64,000 nt of DNA from Atherix ibis (Eukaryota; Arthropoda; Insecta; Diptera; Athericidae). The notes beneath the pieces are model-generated. The model did no database searches and was not told where the DNA came from. It saw nothing but the letters and a program-made list of their open reading frames with translations. How positions within the stretch are numbered: the stretch's first letter is position 1; every line of letters starts with the position of its first letter. A program made the translations under genes and the position numbers. Shown here piece after piece: positions 48,101-61,182 of the stretch. The stretch is from NCBI GenBank assembly GCA_958298945.1, contig OY282606.1:92449696-92513695 (forward strand), in the 5' to 3' direction.

Positions 48101-50798
48101 CCTATTTTTAAGAAATTTTCATGCCAACAATTCCAGTTAACACCATATTTATATAACAATTACAAGAAAACGAGTATATTTTTGAAATAATTAGGTAATT
48201 TCATGTTTATAAATACTTTTATTTTATTTAGTTAAATATTTAACAAGTTAATTATATTTATAATAATCTTTTCCACTTTCCAATTTCCTGCCGTACATTT
48301 CAAATTTTGCTTTTCAATTATTTTTAAACAACTTTATACAAATATTAATTATATGAAAATTGAAGTTCTTCAAATTATTATTAAACTTAAAAGTATAAAT
48401 ACTAAAATTATCAAGTTCACTTACAAACAAACTAAACATCTTAGTTGACATAAATGTGTTATCGTTAATACAAACTTTTCGAAAAGTATACTCTATTCAC
48501 GAAAGGAATTTTCTTATATGCGGAAAACTTGGAAAACTGCCAACGTACAAACGAACCCTTACTTAACAAATTCATAAGAACACACTTTACCAAAAATATT
48601 GTATAACTCTGTAATTAATTGCTATACTATTTTCTATTAAAAATTCTGCAATTTATTTCCTTTTTATATCTCTTTCTTTAATATGGTAAATAAAAAAAAA
48701 TTATTCGTATAGGAAATTCGAACGATCGGAAGTAGGTTAATGTCTAAATATGACCCTATAAATTTAACTTACCCTCTAAGCGGATAGTATAAAATTTTAT
48801 TATATATAGAATCAACAGAAAAAGTGTTAAAAAGAAAAAAAATTTCTATATAAAAAAAGCATCCAAATTTCATAAACTTTTCTTATTGAGAAAAAAAAAA
48901 CAGGGTGAAAAATTCTTCCTTTTCTAATTTGGTTAAATTTTTACTAGCAAAAAAATTAAACTAAAAATTTTATGTAAAGAAAAAAACAAACAAAATAACA
49001 TCAAAGAGAATTAAGCTCAGTTTTGAGTGCATATTTGGGAATATATACTTTAGTCATCATGCTTTTCGTTCTACTATGTTGTTATGGTATGTAGGATAAA
49101 ATAATTTGAAAATTTTATAAATTATTTTTATTTTTCTCTTTAAATAAAATTATGTGCATATATAAAAGTTATTTCATAATGTAGATAATCCTCTGTGAAA
49201 GAGACTTTCAGTTTTAAAATATGAATAAAAGCAATTTTAGTCATTTCAATTATGGTCGAAGGATTTTTTATTTTTAGTTATATTTTCCTAAGGGTTTATG
49301 GTTTACGGTTTTTAGATTTTCAAGTATAGTTAGTCCCCTATTTCTTAATTGGTCTCCAAGGTTCAGTCTATTCCATTTTATTTTTATGGAAATAACTCAA
49401 CTCTCCGTAATGGCAATTAGTGAAAAAGTTTAAGTAATTATATTTCAAAAGTACTTAAAAAATTTTATACCACTTCCACGATTGCTATTTTTATTTTCGT
49501 ACATTTTATGGTTAGTGTAGAAAATATAAATCGTAGCCGTATCCTTCATGCATATATGAAAAATTTACATTTTGGGCAAATAATCGTATGCATACTTTGT
49601 ATTTACTTCTTCGGGGGAAAAAAATATACGCATCTGCAGTTATTTGACTTTCAGAAATCAACGTTTATGTATTCTCTCAGCAGAATACAGAAATTTTTCA
49701 TATTTGATGTGACTTTCAGAAAACTTGTTCATGAAATTTTTATTATTTGATATTTGGTTTATTTGGTTTCGGAAGTTTATGTATATTTTTGTTGATGTGA
49801 TGAAAATTCTTCACTAGATCATGGAGAATGTATATGAAAAACTACTCTTCATATAGCTAAGCATATTCACTGTACTGTTTTATTTATATAATATATTTAT
49901 TTATTAATTAAACTTCAACCATAATATTAAAATCTGAATATTTTATTAAAATGCTAAGAAATATCAGCTTTTATTTTTCAATACTTTTACTTATTGAAAT
50001 AATGTTTTATTACTTACTGTTTTAGGATTTTTGTATTGATGGAAACATTTCTAATTTATTAATTAATTTTTATTTGAGTCTGCTTGAATAAACAATTAAG
50101 CAAATATGAGAATATATTTAATTATTATGATATATCTATTGTAAAGTAAATATGCTTGTGATCAAAACATTTTTATTTGAGTTTGAAAAGCTGAGTAATT
50201 TGATTAGAAATTCATCAACTCTCAAGTTTATTTGAATACAATTCTATGTATCGTATATTTTCATTAATAGAAGACGAAGCTTTTTAAAATAAATATAAAA
50301 CAATAGTTTTTGCAAAAAATTCATCCTGAGAATTTGTATCTGAAAGACACTAAATTAAAAAATTAAAAAAAGATGATTTTGCACTTAGCTCATCTGATCA
50401 GTACCGTTTTTTACAGCTTTTCCAATTTTTTTTAACATGCTTCCAAGGTGTCAGTTGTTGCTGTTTTTTTTGGATTATTTGATAGTTTACAGGCCCCTTA
50501 CGTGAAATGATGTTATCGCCAAATTGTTTATTTAATAAATCCTATAGAAATTACATGTCACCTGGGCTTATATCTTATATATTTTCAAATAAATAAGCAT
50601 TGATCAATTCCTTCACTTCTATAGTTCTGTAATTAGTGAGCCAAGTAGTTTCTATACTAATAGGAATGTTTCCAGTCCTTACACGTGTCAACTAAACCCA
50701 TATGCCTTCTCAGTTAAAACATCAGAGGTCCGAAGGTCATCAGAGTTGCTGTCAAGTCCACACAGACGTCGAAATGACACTTCTCAATCAACTCCTGG
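48101..50798. other. AT-rich stretch without recognised features
   Basis: No gene, RNA or mobile element could be supported. The ORF at 49508-49750 (+) is low-complexity. 50410-50798 is less AT-rich and could belong to a retroelement around the minisatellite. Confidence 0.45.
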
Positions 50799-51295
50799 CA
50801 ACAGAAAGCAATAAGCAATCACCAGCAATCAAGAAGCAATAATCAACAAATAATAAGACATAAGCCACAAGCCACAAGCCACAAGCCACAAGCAATAAGC
50901 AATAAGCAACAAGCAAGAAGCAATAACAAAGAAGCAATCACCAGCAAGCTACAAGCAATAAGCTACAAGCAACAAGCGATAAGCAATAAGAAACAAGCAA
51001 CAAGCAATAAGAAAAAAGTAACAAGCAACAAGCAATAAGCAAAAAGCAATTATATGTAATAAGCCACAAGAAACAAGCCATATGCAACAATCAAGACACA
51101 AAAAGCAACATCAGAAAGCAACAAGTAACAAGCAATAAGCAACAAGCAATTAGCAACGCAACACGCAACAATAAAAAAAATAACAAGCAACAAACAACAA
51201 GCAATAATCAGTAAGCAACAAGCAACAAATACAACAAACAATAAGCAACAAACAATAAACAAAAAACAACAAGCGATAAATAACAAACAACAAAT
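50799..51295. repeat. Minisatellite of AAGCAA / AATAAGC words
   Basis: About 500 bases built from AAGCAATAAGC, AACAAGCAAC and ACAAGCCACAAGCC words in irregular order, almost without T outside AAT. The minus-strand ORF at 51050-51286 (repeats of ACCLL-like residues) is only its translation. Just after it, GGAGGTGGAGTGATGTAGTG (51349) looks like a polypurine tract beside an LTR start, but no second LTR was found. Confidence 0.92.
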
Positions 51296-52093
51296 TTAAC
51301 ATCAAAATAATCTTATGTAAAAAACTATCCCAATAACTCCGTAATTTCGGAGGTGGAGTGATGTAGTGTGCTAGTCCCTACAGTGTATGCTATACTTCAA
51401 GTAGTCCTAGATTTAATTTGCTTTAGTTCTTTCTATAATAATAAATTTAAAATAGTTGAATAACGTAAACGTCTTTTAAGAAATAAATATAAAATTAAAT
51501 AAGAAATAAATATAAAATTATAAAAAAACATTGAGGTAAAAACCAGCCATATCAATAAAAATAATTTTCCGAAAAAACAATTTGCGTATTTACTGTTTTA
51601 CGTTTGTGACAGAAAGAGTAAACGCCATATTGAAATAAGAAACTGTACTGAGTAAAAGTCATCAACAAATTTTGACAGCTAGCAGTTGTTTTGGGAGGTG
51701 ACATTCTTTTCGACAGTTAACTATACCTGAAATTCTATCACATTAAAAAAAATTATTATGATATTTCTAAATCTAACATTTTTATCTAAAACTTGTAGGT
51801 ACAAATTATTATCCAAAAAATGAAAAATCTACTTTTAATACAATATTTCTTTAGTGAAGTGTGTCCCACATTAACAGCTGTTTTAGATTATCAGTCGCGA
51901 TAACCAGAAACCAGAGTTACCAATCAGAAAAATTTAATTAAAAATCTGATTTTCAGTCTTTATTTCATAAAATAATCTTAATTAAATTTTATGATTATTA
52001 TATAATATTTTTATAATAAATATATATTGAATAAGATAAAAATCAATCAGTGGTAAGATAAAAATAAATCAGTGGTAAGGTCCTTGACATCGA
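51296..52093. other. AT-rich stretch, possible LTR fragment at its start
   Basis: A possible retroelement end lies at 51349-51480, as noted with the minisatellite. GTGGTAAGATAAAAATAAATC is partly repeated near 52050-52080. Nothing else was seen. Confidence 0.35.
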
Positions 52094-53400
52094 TTTGCAA
52101 AATGCACAAAACCACATCACACCAAAGCATACTCGTATTTTTTGATTATACACACCCGCACTAGTTTTATTTACGAGCAATACCAGGTAAATATTATATT
52201 AACATCAATCTAATGAATTTTTCCTATTGTAACATTTTAGTTAATTTCTATCACAGTTATAATGAAAAGTTTTCACTATAAGGAATACAGTTATTAGAGT
52301 TTTAAGTTGATTGCACGTTTATCATAAATGCCGTTCAAATATAAACCTTCAACTAAATAAAAATAATTAATTTTTACAATCATATAAGTTCAAAATATCA
52401 AATAGACTCAAATCAAATGTGAGTTAAAAAGAACTTGAACAATTAAAATTAAGATTTGTTACTTCAGATACACTGCATAAAAATTAATATAAAAGATCTT
52501 CTATTAATTTTATAAATCTACAAAATAAATGGAAATTTCTTAAATATAATTTTTGGAAAAAAAAAATCTGAAGTTTCAATTGCAAAATGATGCTAATTTC
52601 ACGATAAGGTAAATTGTGCAGTTTCAGAAATATTGCCATTAGTTCATCTCATGTACGTGGGAAATTTGCGGTTTTATTAAAACTCCATTAATTATTCGTC
52701 GGCAATATTTCAACGTGTTGTTGTTCATTTACCTTTAATAAAGTTTTCAGTGGAACGTTGATAGACGCATTAGTATCCTAACATAATAGTTTGAATCGAA
52801 ATGAAAATCGCCGGCGAATGGGATTGGACACCTTTTTGCAGTATAATGGGTCGATAGGACCACACAGGATCTACGGCATAATGTGTGTGCAACTTTTAAC
52901 GATAGTAAATTCAACTGTATAAATAATGGAATTTTGATTCTCAGACTTGCATCTGAGCACCTACAACACACAATATAATATTATGCAATACAATGCGGTT
53001 AATTGCAGTCTCGCTGCAATTTTACATTATTGCATTTTGGTTTGTCATTTCGTATACTTTCGTTCGTGTATTTCGAAAAACAAGTCCAATAAGAAGGATT
53101 TCTATCACGTTTATCCGAGCATACCCGTAAAGCTGTATCGTGTGTGGACTCTGCGCTGTATGCGCTTGAAGTGTAGAAAATCGTGTTGGAAACATGACCC
53201 CGTGCTGTGACAAACAATGGATTAAATTTTTGACAGACCAATTTCACGGTTGTAAAAATAATTACGTGGTAACTTATGTCTCATAATTCTTTTATGACAG
53301 CTCTGGTTATGGACAGTGAATGGTTTGCGCGAAGTGCAAAATGCACAATACCACATCACACCAAGCCATACTCGAATTTTTCGATTATACACACTCGCAC
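52094..53400. repeat. Segment bracketed by two direct repeats of about 65 bases
   Basis: 52094-52162 and 53335-53400 share TGCAAAATGCACAA, CCACATCACACCAA, CATACTCG, TTTTTTGATTATACACA-like and CGCAC in the same order, about 1,240 bases apart. The interval is less AT-rich than its surroundings at 52740-53500 and has several short overlapping ORFs on both strands, none recognised. It could be an unfamiliar mobile element or a segmental duplication. Confidence 0.6.
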
Positions 53401-54309
53401 TGTCAGAATAAGGACCGCATTTATTTGCAAAAACCACAAACGTAACAAAAAAGAGCTTTCGTAAAAAACATTTTAATCTCAACATTCAGTCGATTTCATT
53501 GGCATCATTATGAAAGCTTTTGATTTCATTTCGGATATATTTAAAATTATTTTATTTGCTTTTTTTATAAAAATAATTTTATATTTAAACATTTTGTAGA
53601 TTTGCGGTGAAAAAATATAATTATAATTTGTCGGATTGGCTTTTGACAGATGAAATATTTCAAGCTTTTATCACACGTATGCAATAAAAATATGCATAAT
53701 TTACTATAAATGTTTTCTTTTATAGATAAACATTAGTTAATTATATGAAAACTTATGGGCGAGCATTATTTCAAATGAATTATTTGAAAAAAAAGTAATT
53801 TTTTTAAAAACCTTACACATCGATTAATAGAATTGTTTGCAAAATATTAAATTTAGAATATTCTCCGAAGGATATTTTCATTTATAATACCCTAAAAGGA
53901 CATTTTTTTTAATTATTTCGAGAGAGTATTTGTTTGCTTACAATTTCCAATATTTCTATAATTTTCTTCCAATTAATTGAATTATTTTTAGAATATAAAT
54001 TTGTACAAAAGATATTGTATATAATTTTGAAAAATATCTTTTTAAAAGAAAAATGTTTTGTTATCTAAACTTTGGAAACATAATTATTTGTTTGTATGTA
54101 ACCTGTAAGTATTCTTTGTTAGTTGGATAGATCAACTAGTGGTGATTAAAATTTGAAGAGCATATTAGTTTGTTTAAAAATATTAAAAAGAGGAGTTGAA
54201 GAGATTATTAGGGATCTCAAAGCTGTATCATAAAGAGAGAAGTTTTTGGCAAAGTATCAAGTTCTTAGTAAGATTTTTAGTCGGACTACAAATGGAACAT
54301 CGCTCTGTT
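53401..54309. other. AT-rich stretch without recognised features
   Basis: No gene, RNA or mobile element could be supported here. Confidence 0.45.
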
Positions 54310-55420
54310 TTTTTCTACGTTTGAGACTTATTGTGGAAAATGCTGACATATTCATGCTACAAAGTATTGTCCATCGCTAGCCACAACTTTTTTCCATCAT
54401 TCTGGCAGCATGCAGATTCCTTGCCGAAAAAACTGCTCGTCTTTTGAGGCGTTCCACGAATCAATCCAATTTTTGTTCTCTTCTGAAGATCGAAAGTGCT
54501 ACTCAGGCACGTCACGCGCCATCGATCAGAAGAGGTAGTAGTCAGAAGGGGCAATGTCTGGATAATACAGTGTGTGGGGCAGGACGTCCCATTTCAGTAT
54601 TTTCAGCTAGGTTTTAACCACCTTAGCAACATGTAGCCGAGAGTTGTCGTGCTGCAAAATCACTTTACAGTTTCTTTGCATCAGCTGTGTTCGATAGCGA
54701 GCTTCTGCGATGGTTTCATCCAGTTGTAACAGCTTATAATACATCACGCCGAACTGTTCCCAACAAATACATAGCATGAGCTTCGACTCACAATACAATG
54801 CAGAAAACCCTTCCTTTTTTGCTGTTAGAGCAGGTCTTCGCACGTGGAAAAACGCCGCTCGACGTCTCTCAGCTTCAACTCCTCTGACAATTAATTTTCT
54901 TGCTTTTGGATCATTCGCAGAGATTTCAAATGATATAAAATGGCTTGCTGAGTTACAGCCAATGAATTTACAAGTTCTTGTTATGTTTGACATGGATCAT
55001 CATTCAGTAATGCCTTTAATTATGCGTCTTCAAATGTTCGGGATGCTCTTGTCCTCCGCGTCGAGAGTACCACTTTTGTAGCGTTGGAACCATTCACAAC
55101 AAGTTCTCTCATCAAAGCAAGCTATACCATTAGTTTCTGCAATAGTTCGACACGTCTCAGACACAGTTTTTTCGAATTGAAGGCAAAAGGTAAAGCTTTT
55201 TGTAAATGACGCTTATTTGGGTCGAATTTCGACATTTTCAAGCACAAAAAAATGTATAACGCCGATAAAAAGCCACAAATAGTATAAAGATGACGAAATT
55301 GTTGACAGATGTCTACGCTTACGATTTGACATTTCTGATCCAATATTTTGGACCAGCATTTACTGCTGGCGCCATCTTTTAGAATACGGCGGTTTCCCAA
55401 TTTTATTCGCTATAACATTT
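54310..55420 (-). pseudogene. Decayed mariner (mellifera/capitata-like)
   Basis: The minus-strand gene starts at 55235 (MSKFDPNKRHLQKALPFAFN, the usual N-terminal block). It continues with DERTCCEWFQRYKSGTLDAE and, in other frames, SKLMLCICWEQFGVMYYKLL, ARYRTQLMQRN, VILQHDNSRLHVAKVVKT (second Asp) and PDIAPSDYYLF (third Asp). The C-terminus reads WIDSWNASKDEQFFRQGI and VVASDGQYF near 54350. The TGDEKW block with the first Asp and much of the HTH linker are missing or unreadable. Frameshifts and stops are scattered. Terminal repeats were not identified, so both borders are approximate. The subfamily is assigned from recall only. Confidence 0.85.
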
Positions 55421-55931
55421 CGTCAGCAGGTGCGGTATTTTGCGACCTAAACGCCGATCGACAGAGAGTTTACATCACCTTCCTCCTACTCCGGTACTGA
55501 TGCCAAAAATTTTCTCACGTCCTCGAACCTAACGCTTGTTGTTTAAAAGGCGATGTCGAGTATTATTGAGAAGAGAATCACCGATTTTTTCATTAAATTA
55601 ATATTCCGTTTATTGGGAGTAAAAACTGCAACTTCTACAGCCATCCTGACCACAATGGCGATTTCTACAATGAAGTTCTACGATTAGAAGTTGTTATTCC
55701 TATTGGCTGCATCCTTGAAAAATAACAAGTAATGATTGAGTCCCTTCAACTGCTCTACAAAATGTTTCTTTTGGACGATTGATCAATGTTTGCCCTAACT
55801 CTGCTCTTAAACGTGGTTTTCTTTCAAGCTAAAGATTAGTTATAAAGAAAAAATGATTTTTTTGTGAAGAGGAGTTGAAAAAATTCATTTTATAGAGGTT
55901 AACAACAGACAGAAATGTTTTTCCTATAATA
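55421..55931. other. Unclassified, less AT-rich stretch
   Basis: It lies between a mariner and the LTR copy at 55932. It might be internal sequence of that retroelement (the LTR reads towards it) but shows no gag-pol motif or primer-binding site that I recognise. Confidence 0.35.
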
Positions 55932-56174
55932 TAGTTACAATCCCATGTAGATTCGATGGATAAGGTAAAAGACAAAAATAAAATGCTACACAAATTACAA
56001 GACGTCTACACAACACTTTATTTATTTAAAATATAAATACTACACAAATGACGCTAAAAAAAACTCAACTAAAAACTAAACTCTCCCTCGTGTGCAGCGC
56101 TCATATTCATACTACCCTAGAATCGTTTTTTTGGAATCTTCTAGGACACGCCTAAGTTATGCCATATCGTAACA
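55932..56174 (-). mobile_element. Solo LTR, second copy, inverse orientation
   Basis: The reverse complement begins TGTTACGATATGGCATAACT and shares with 4294-6188 the TCCTAGAAGATTCCA block, GAGCGCTGC, GAGAGTTTAGT...TTGAGTTTT, AATAAATAAAGTGT, and TTTTGTCTTTTACC followed by TATCCAT. It is uninterrupted at the site where the other copy carries the LINE, which confirms the nested insertion there. The inverse ends TGTTAC...GTAAC fit an LTR. Confidence 0.8.
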
Positions 56175-57255
56175 ATATGCTTTTAAAGGATTTGTGTAAG
56201 TAATAAGAGATGGTATTGCGATAAGATTCGATAAGCTGTGAGTCCAACCGAGACCCAAAAAAAAACCGCTAACTCAACTATCTTAAGCTTTGCTGCTGGA
56301 ATCCTCCCACATAAACGTGTAGAGAATTGAAAAGGATAATTTGCATTTAAAAAAATCTTAAAATATAATCGTACTTATCTTTTGCTGTTGGTAAATTTAA
56401 ATAACTAAAAATAATATTAACTAATAAATTTTTTTATAATAGAAATAAAAAAATTATATTTGAAATAATTTAATTTTTAATATGAAATTTTCGTACATGT
56501 ATGCATAAATATCTTAAATTACTTAGAGCCAAATTTCAATAGAATATTTTAGCTCTTTTGTAAAAAATTATATTAATTTAAATTTGCACTAACAATCAAT
56601 AAAGTTTAATTATATATAAGATAATTGGTAGACAATATAATCATTCACCAATAAAATATATACCCTTGTTAATAGTAGATAATATATTGCCATATAATAA
56701 AGTATATTAACCGCAAAATACATTAATAATTAATAATCGATTGATGGTAAATTTCTCAATAATTACTCAAATTTTAACCAGTGTAGATGACTTGTAATGA
56801 GCATCTCGGTTTTACACAATCAATTTAATCAATACCTGAAAACCAACTCTAATTACGTGCAAATATCTATAATTGAGACCGCATTTATAGAATTTTATAC
56901 CGAACATATCATATATCACGCAACAACGACACTTCCGACCAAAATATTGACATCAGCGTCAATCGATGTTCGATTCGTTATCGACTTTGATAATTTCGAC
57001 AAAAATGTCAATAACACACTACTACTCTTTGTCAGATATAGTTGGTTTCAAGTATTTTCCACACATCATTAGAAGGAGTACAATCAATTTTTCATGATAT
57101 TATCACATCGTTAACTTTTACAAATATTCTATTTAATAACTTTGATTTAGTTCAATTTTATTTCATATCAATCAGTTTAATTTTAGTCTATAAGAGTTTG
57201 CTCGTTTGCTTTGACAGCATTTTAATAATTTCTAGATAATAACAAATTTACAATA
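56175..57255. other. AT-rich stretch without recognised features
   Basis: 56800-57020 has an ORF (56797-57072, +) with ordinary-looking codons (FNQYLKTNSNYVQISI), but I recognise no family. Nothing else was seen. Confidence 0.4.
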
Positions 57256-58162
57256 CGAGGTCTGTTCAAAAAGTAACACGAATTTTGAATTTCCGCGGGT
57301 TACGTATATTTGATTTTCGATTTTTTGTGGCGTTTTATTGGTACTCATGTCTCTCACTTATGCCAACAAGTTCGGCCATTTTGAATGTTCAGTTAAATTT
57401 TGACAGCTGCTTTGCTTGCACGTGTTTTGGCTGGTCTTAGATTTTTGCCCATTCCAAAAAATGGATCAAAGAATCTGTATCAAATTTTGTGTGAAAAACA
57501 AAATTAATTGCGCGGACGCATTTCGAATGTTGACTGTGGCATATGGTGAAGCTACCTTGGACTGAAGCAACGTTTATCGGTAGTACACAATGTTTTCAGA
57601 GAGACCGAAAAAAGCGCGCCAAGTTCGGTCGAATGTGAAGGCTTTGCTTACAGTTTTCTTCGATTACAGGGGCGTGGTGCATCATAAGTTCTAGTCACAG
57701 GCTAGAACGGTCAATAAGGAATATTATCTGGAAGTTATGCGGAAGTTGCGCGAAGCAATCCGCCAGAAACGCCCGGATTTATGGCAGAACAAAAATTGGC
57801 TTTTGCAACATGATAACGCCCCTGCTCTCGCATCGTTGCTTGTGCGCAAATTATTGGCCAAAAACAACACACTTATAATGACGCAGCCATCGTATTCCCC
57901 AGATCTGGCCTTCTGTGATCTGGCCCCATGAAAGAACGACGCTACGCTATGATTGAGGACATAAGGACGGCATCGAAAGAGAAGCTGAACAAGATCATAA
58001 AAAATAATTTTTTGAAGTGCTTCGAGGATTCGAAAAAACGTTAACACAAGTGAATAATATCTGATGGGGATTACTTTGAAGGGGGCAAAATAGATATTCA
58101 TGAATAAATAAATAATTTTTGACAAAACACAAAATTCGCGATATTTTTTTTAACAGACCTTG
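57256..58162 (+). pseudogene. Internally deleted mariner with intact terminal repeats
   Basis: The ends are inverted over about 34 bases with several differences (AGGTCTGTT, then AAAA-rich sequence and CGAATTTTG), each flanked by TA. The gene starts at 57461 (MDQRICIKFCVKNKIN, ADAFRMLTVAYGEATLD). It then jumps to a PKKAR block, ALLTVFFDYRGVVHHKF, TVNKEYYLEVMRKLREAIRQ, NWLLQHDNAPALASLLVRKL (second Asp) and PSYSPDLAFCDL (third Asp). The region with the first Asp (GDESW-type) is deleted, and stops follow 57930. It belongs to a lineage separate from the other mariners here. A 907-base non-autonomous copy. Confidence 0.9.
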
Positions 58163-58299
58163 TATTTATATGAATACATAAGGAAAATCCTTTAGAATAA
58201 TAAATTATTAATCATTTTAATGTTTGGAAAATAAAACCACATTTTTTTGACATTTTGGTAAATTATTAATGGAACAAAACTTTTTAAGCGGATTATTTT

Positions 58300-58620
58300 T
58301 TTTAACTAAATCTTTCTTCAGTGATAAGGCTTGGTTTTTGATATTCAAAATTAGCGTATATGTGTATGTTGCACTCAAAATATACAAGGAACTGCAAAGA
58401 GGCTGTTGTATCCATGGTTTGTCTAGTCTGCTTGTCGGCCTCGAGATGTTGCAAATGAAGAATGCAAGCAGGATTGTTACCGTCAACTCTGAGCGCTATG
58501 ACCGTATGATAACTGATATTTTCTTGGTTACTAAGATTAAAGACTTTAATCTAAACCATATGTGATTTCAAAAAATTGCACCGGAAGCCATCGGAAATAA
58601 TATTTTATATCAAATTCGCA
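58300..58620 (+). pseudogene. DDE transposase fragment (same family as copies A and B)
   Basis: FSDKAWF at about 58317 matches the SDEAHF first catalytic block. Further on, NASRIVTVNSERYDRMITDI and KIKDFNLNHM match the region before the WFQQDGATCHTA block of the same arthropod DDE family. A stop follows NHM at 58563 where Trp is expected. The middle part is in another frame. No ends were found. Confidence 0.7.
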
Positions 58621-61182
58621 ATTTTATGTAAGTTTATATTTTTCTAATTTCCGAAACATAAAATAGATAGTCCTTTATGCATCCTAAGTCCATTAAAAAT
58701 TATTCTAAAATAAAGATAATTAATTATCTCACAAATGGTCAATCAAGTACAAAGATTATTAAAATTTTAGCGGTTAATTAAAAAAGTTAGTTTTACCTGT
58801 AAAAATAGTAAATTTAATAAAGTTTTTTTTTATAGTTGATATAATTTCAAAAAAAAAATTATTTAAGCAAATTTAAAAAAAATATAGAAAATCTTTATAG
58901 TTAAAAGTTGTTAGATAAATAAATCTAAATATTGTGAGTGATAAGAAGATGTAAAATTTTTTAAATCAATGCATTTTTTTTGGTAGTCTTATGCCTCTTA
59001 AAGAAATTGGAGTAAATTTTTCTTTCTTTGGAAATGAAGAATAGAAAAATAATAAATTGTTCGTTTATGGTTAAATTCATCGTTTCCTTAGGCAAATTCA
59101 ATATTGCGAATTAAATAATAATTTCCGCCTGTAGATAAATATTGTAATATAAGAAATCGAAAAGAAAACAGCAATAAAATCATCAAAGTAATAGTCTTCG
59201 AATATGCAAAGGACAGTTATGAGTCTTTGAAAATAGTAGCAAGGACAAAAACGTTGATGGCGATGACAATAACGACGACAACCATGATGATGATGATAGC
59301 CATAATGATAATAATGACAGAAATACAAGAAATATAAACGGCCACTCCTTACAAATCGATATATGTAAAACAGACTCTCTCCCATTATCGCAGCTGATAA
59401 GATCCTCCGCCCCCACAGAACCTTTTATTTTGCTTTATGGCTTTCGTTGAATCATTCGAAATATTTGCATACAGTTCCTCAGAATCATTTATTAAACATA
59501 AGATCAAGTTTCTACAGGTCCATAAATAAATTCACTTTTGGTCAATTTCGGTTTTGATTTAGTCCTTTTGGTTATGGTTTGGTCTCATTCTTTATATAAT
59601 GTTTACCTTCTTTTGTTGGTGGATGGTCAAGTTTATTTTTTTTTTACTTTTGTTTTTGATTACGAATTATGACGTCTCATAGATTTTCCATAGAAGAAAA
59701 TAAGCGGCACTTACAATATTGGCAAATAAATTGACTCTTAATGTGATTTGACCTAATTTCTGAAATTTTTAAAATTATCTCAACTTTTATTTGGAATTTG
59801 GTGAATTGAATTTTCTTTACTGAATAATTTTAGAATTTAAGTCAAAAGCAAATAAAAACTCAAAAGTTTACCTTAACAAATTTTTAATAATAAAAATTTC
59901 TTATTATATTTGAACTTTTAATGAAAATTTGGTCAATTGAATTTGGAGAAAATTGAATCTTAAATTTCTACTAAGTTAAATGTTGAAAACTTTGCGAAAT
60001 TTCACTGCAAATATTTTGGAAATATCGAAAAATTTATGAAATTCTTCAAAATAAAGTTTTAATTGATATCAAGTGACTTTAATTGGATCTACATTATTTT
60101 TGTTGTGATTATATTCTAGTTACGGTACAGTATATTTTCAGGAACTTTTTATAATCTGATAGTCATTTATGGTTAAGTATATGATTTGTTAGCTGTTTTG
60201 GAATTATTAAAAGAGGTTAAATTTAATAAAATTATTAAGAATTAGTAAATTCCTTTATGGCAAAAATGTTTACCAATAAATTAATTCAAATGACATATTT
60301 AACTTTCAAACAGTCCAACTAGCTAACCATTTATGAGAATTGCTATGGGGTTAATATTTCTTAGAAAACCGTAAATAATTTGCATGAAATTCAATTTCAG
60401 TAATTAATTGTAGTTTTATGTAAAGAATTTTAAAATTAATTAGATATATTATATGTGCCAGAACAATGAATTTTTTGATAAGTTTATTAATTAAATAATT
60501 AAAATTTTACTTAGACTGGTCCATTTATATAAAAGTACATTAAATTAAATAAGTATAAATACGAACTAACATTTGATTTTTATATGAAAAACGTCAAAAT
60601 CTTTAACTTAAAAAGAAAATTGAAAAAATAAATGGCAAAAACTGAAATACAAATTTATCCAAATTTTAGTTGGAAAAGTACATCACTGTCTTCTAACAGT
60701 TATGTAATAAATTTAGTAAATGATTTTAGTAAAAATTATATAGATTGTTATTTGGCATATTTTTATAATAAATTGTTTAACTATCAGCGAAAATTTACTG
60801 TGTGCTATGCATTTTGGTCTGCAGAAGAAGGGACCATTTTTGTTAATTCTCAGTGCAAAAATGACAATTCATGTGGTTTCAACAAGAGTGCACCACATGG
60901 CACATAACATGACAAATTTCGATTTTATAGTGCGTAAAGGTCCTGGAACGAATATTTTCGAAATTTAGTGATGCAAATTGGCTCCTTCGAGATTTATGGA
61001 CATAAAATATCTTTGTTTTTTTTTTTTATATTTAAGTAAACAATCATAAATTTTAGGTACATTTAATAGCCAATAGCAGTTAAGTAATGGACGAATTACT
61101 AACCAAAATGTGTGATAGGATTTCAAAAATTACATCAAAATATTGAGATCTGCAAGATGTTTTATAGAATAACAGGTGTATA
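58621..61182. other. AT-rich stretch without recognised features
   Basis: A GATGATGATGATAG-type microsatellite lies near 59263-59320. ORF 60632-60907 (+, 91 codons, FTVCYAFWSAEEGTIFVNSQ) has Cys and ordinary codons at its end, but no family could be named. Nothing else was seen. Confidence 0.45.

Noticed and set aside
51050..51286. Minus-strand ORF of 78 codons rich in Cys, Leu and Ala
   Set aside because: It is only the translation of the AAGCAA minisatellite; no start context or family.
50799..51295. CRISPR-like array
   Set aside because: The repeats are short, irregular and without unique spacers, and the genome is that of an animal.
54776..55081. 101-codon + strand ORF
   Set aside because: It is antisense to the mariner remnant at 54310-55420.
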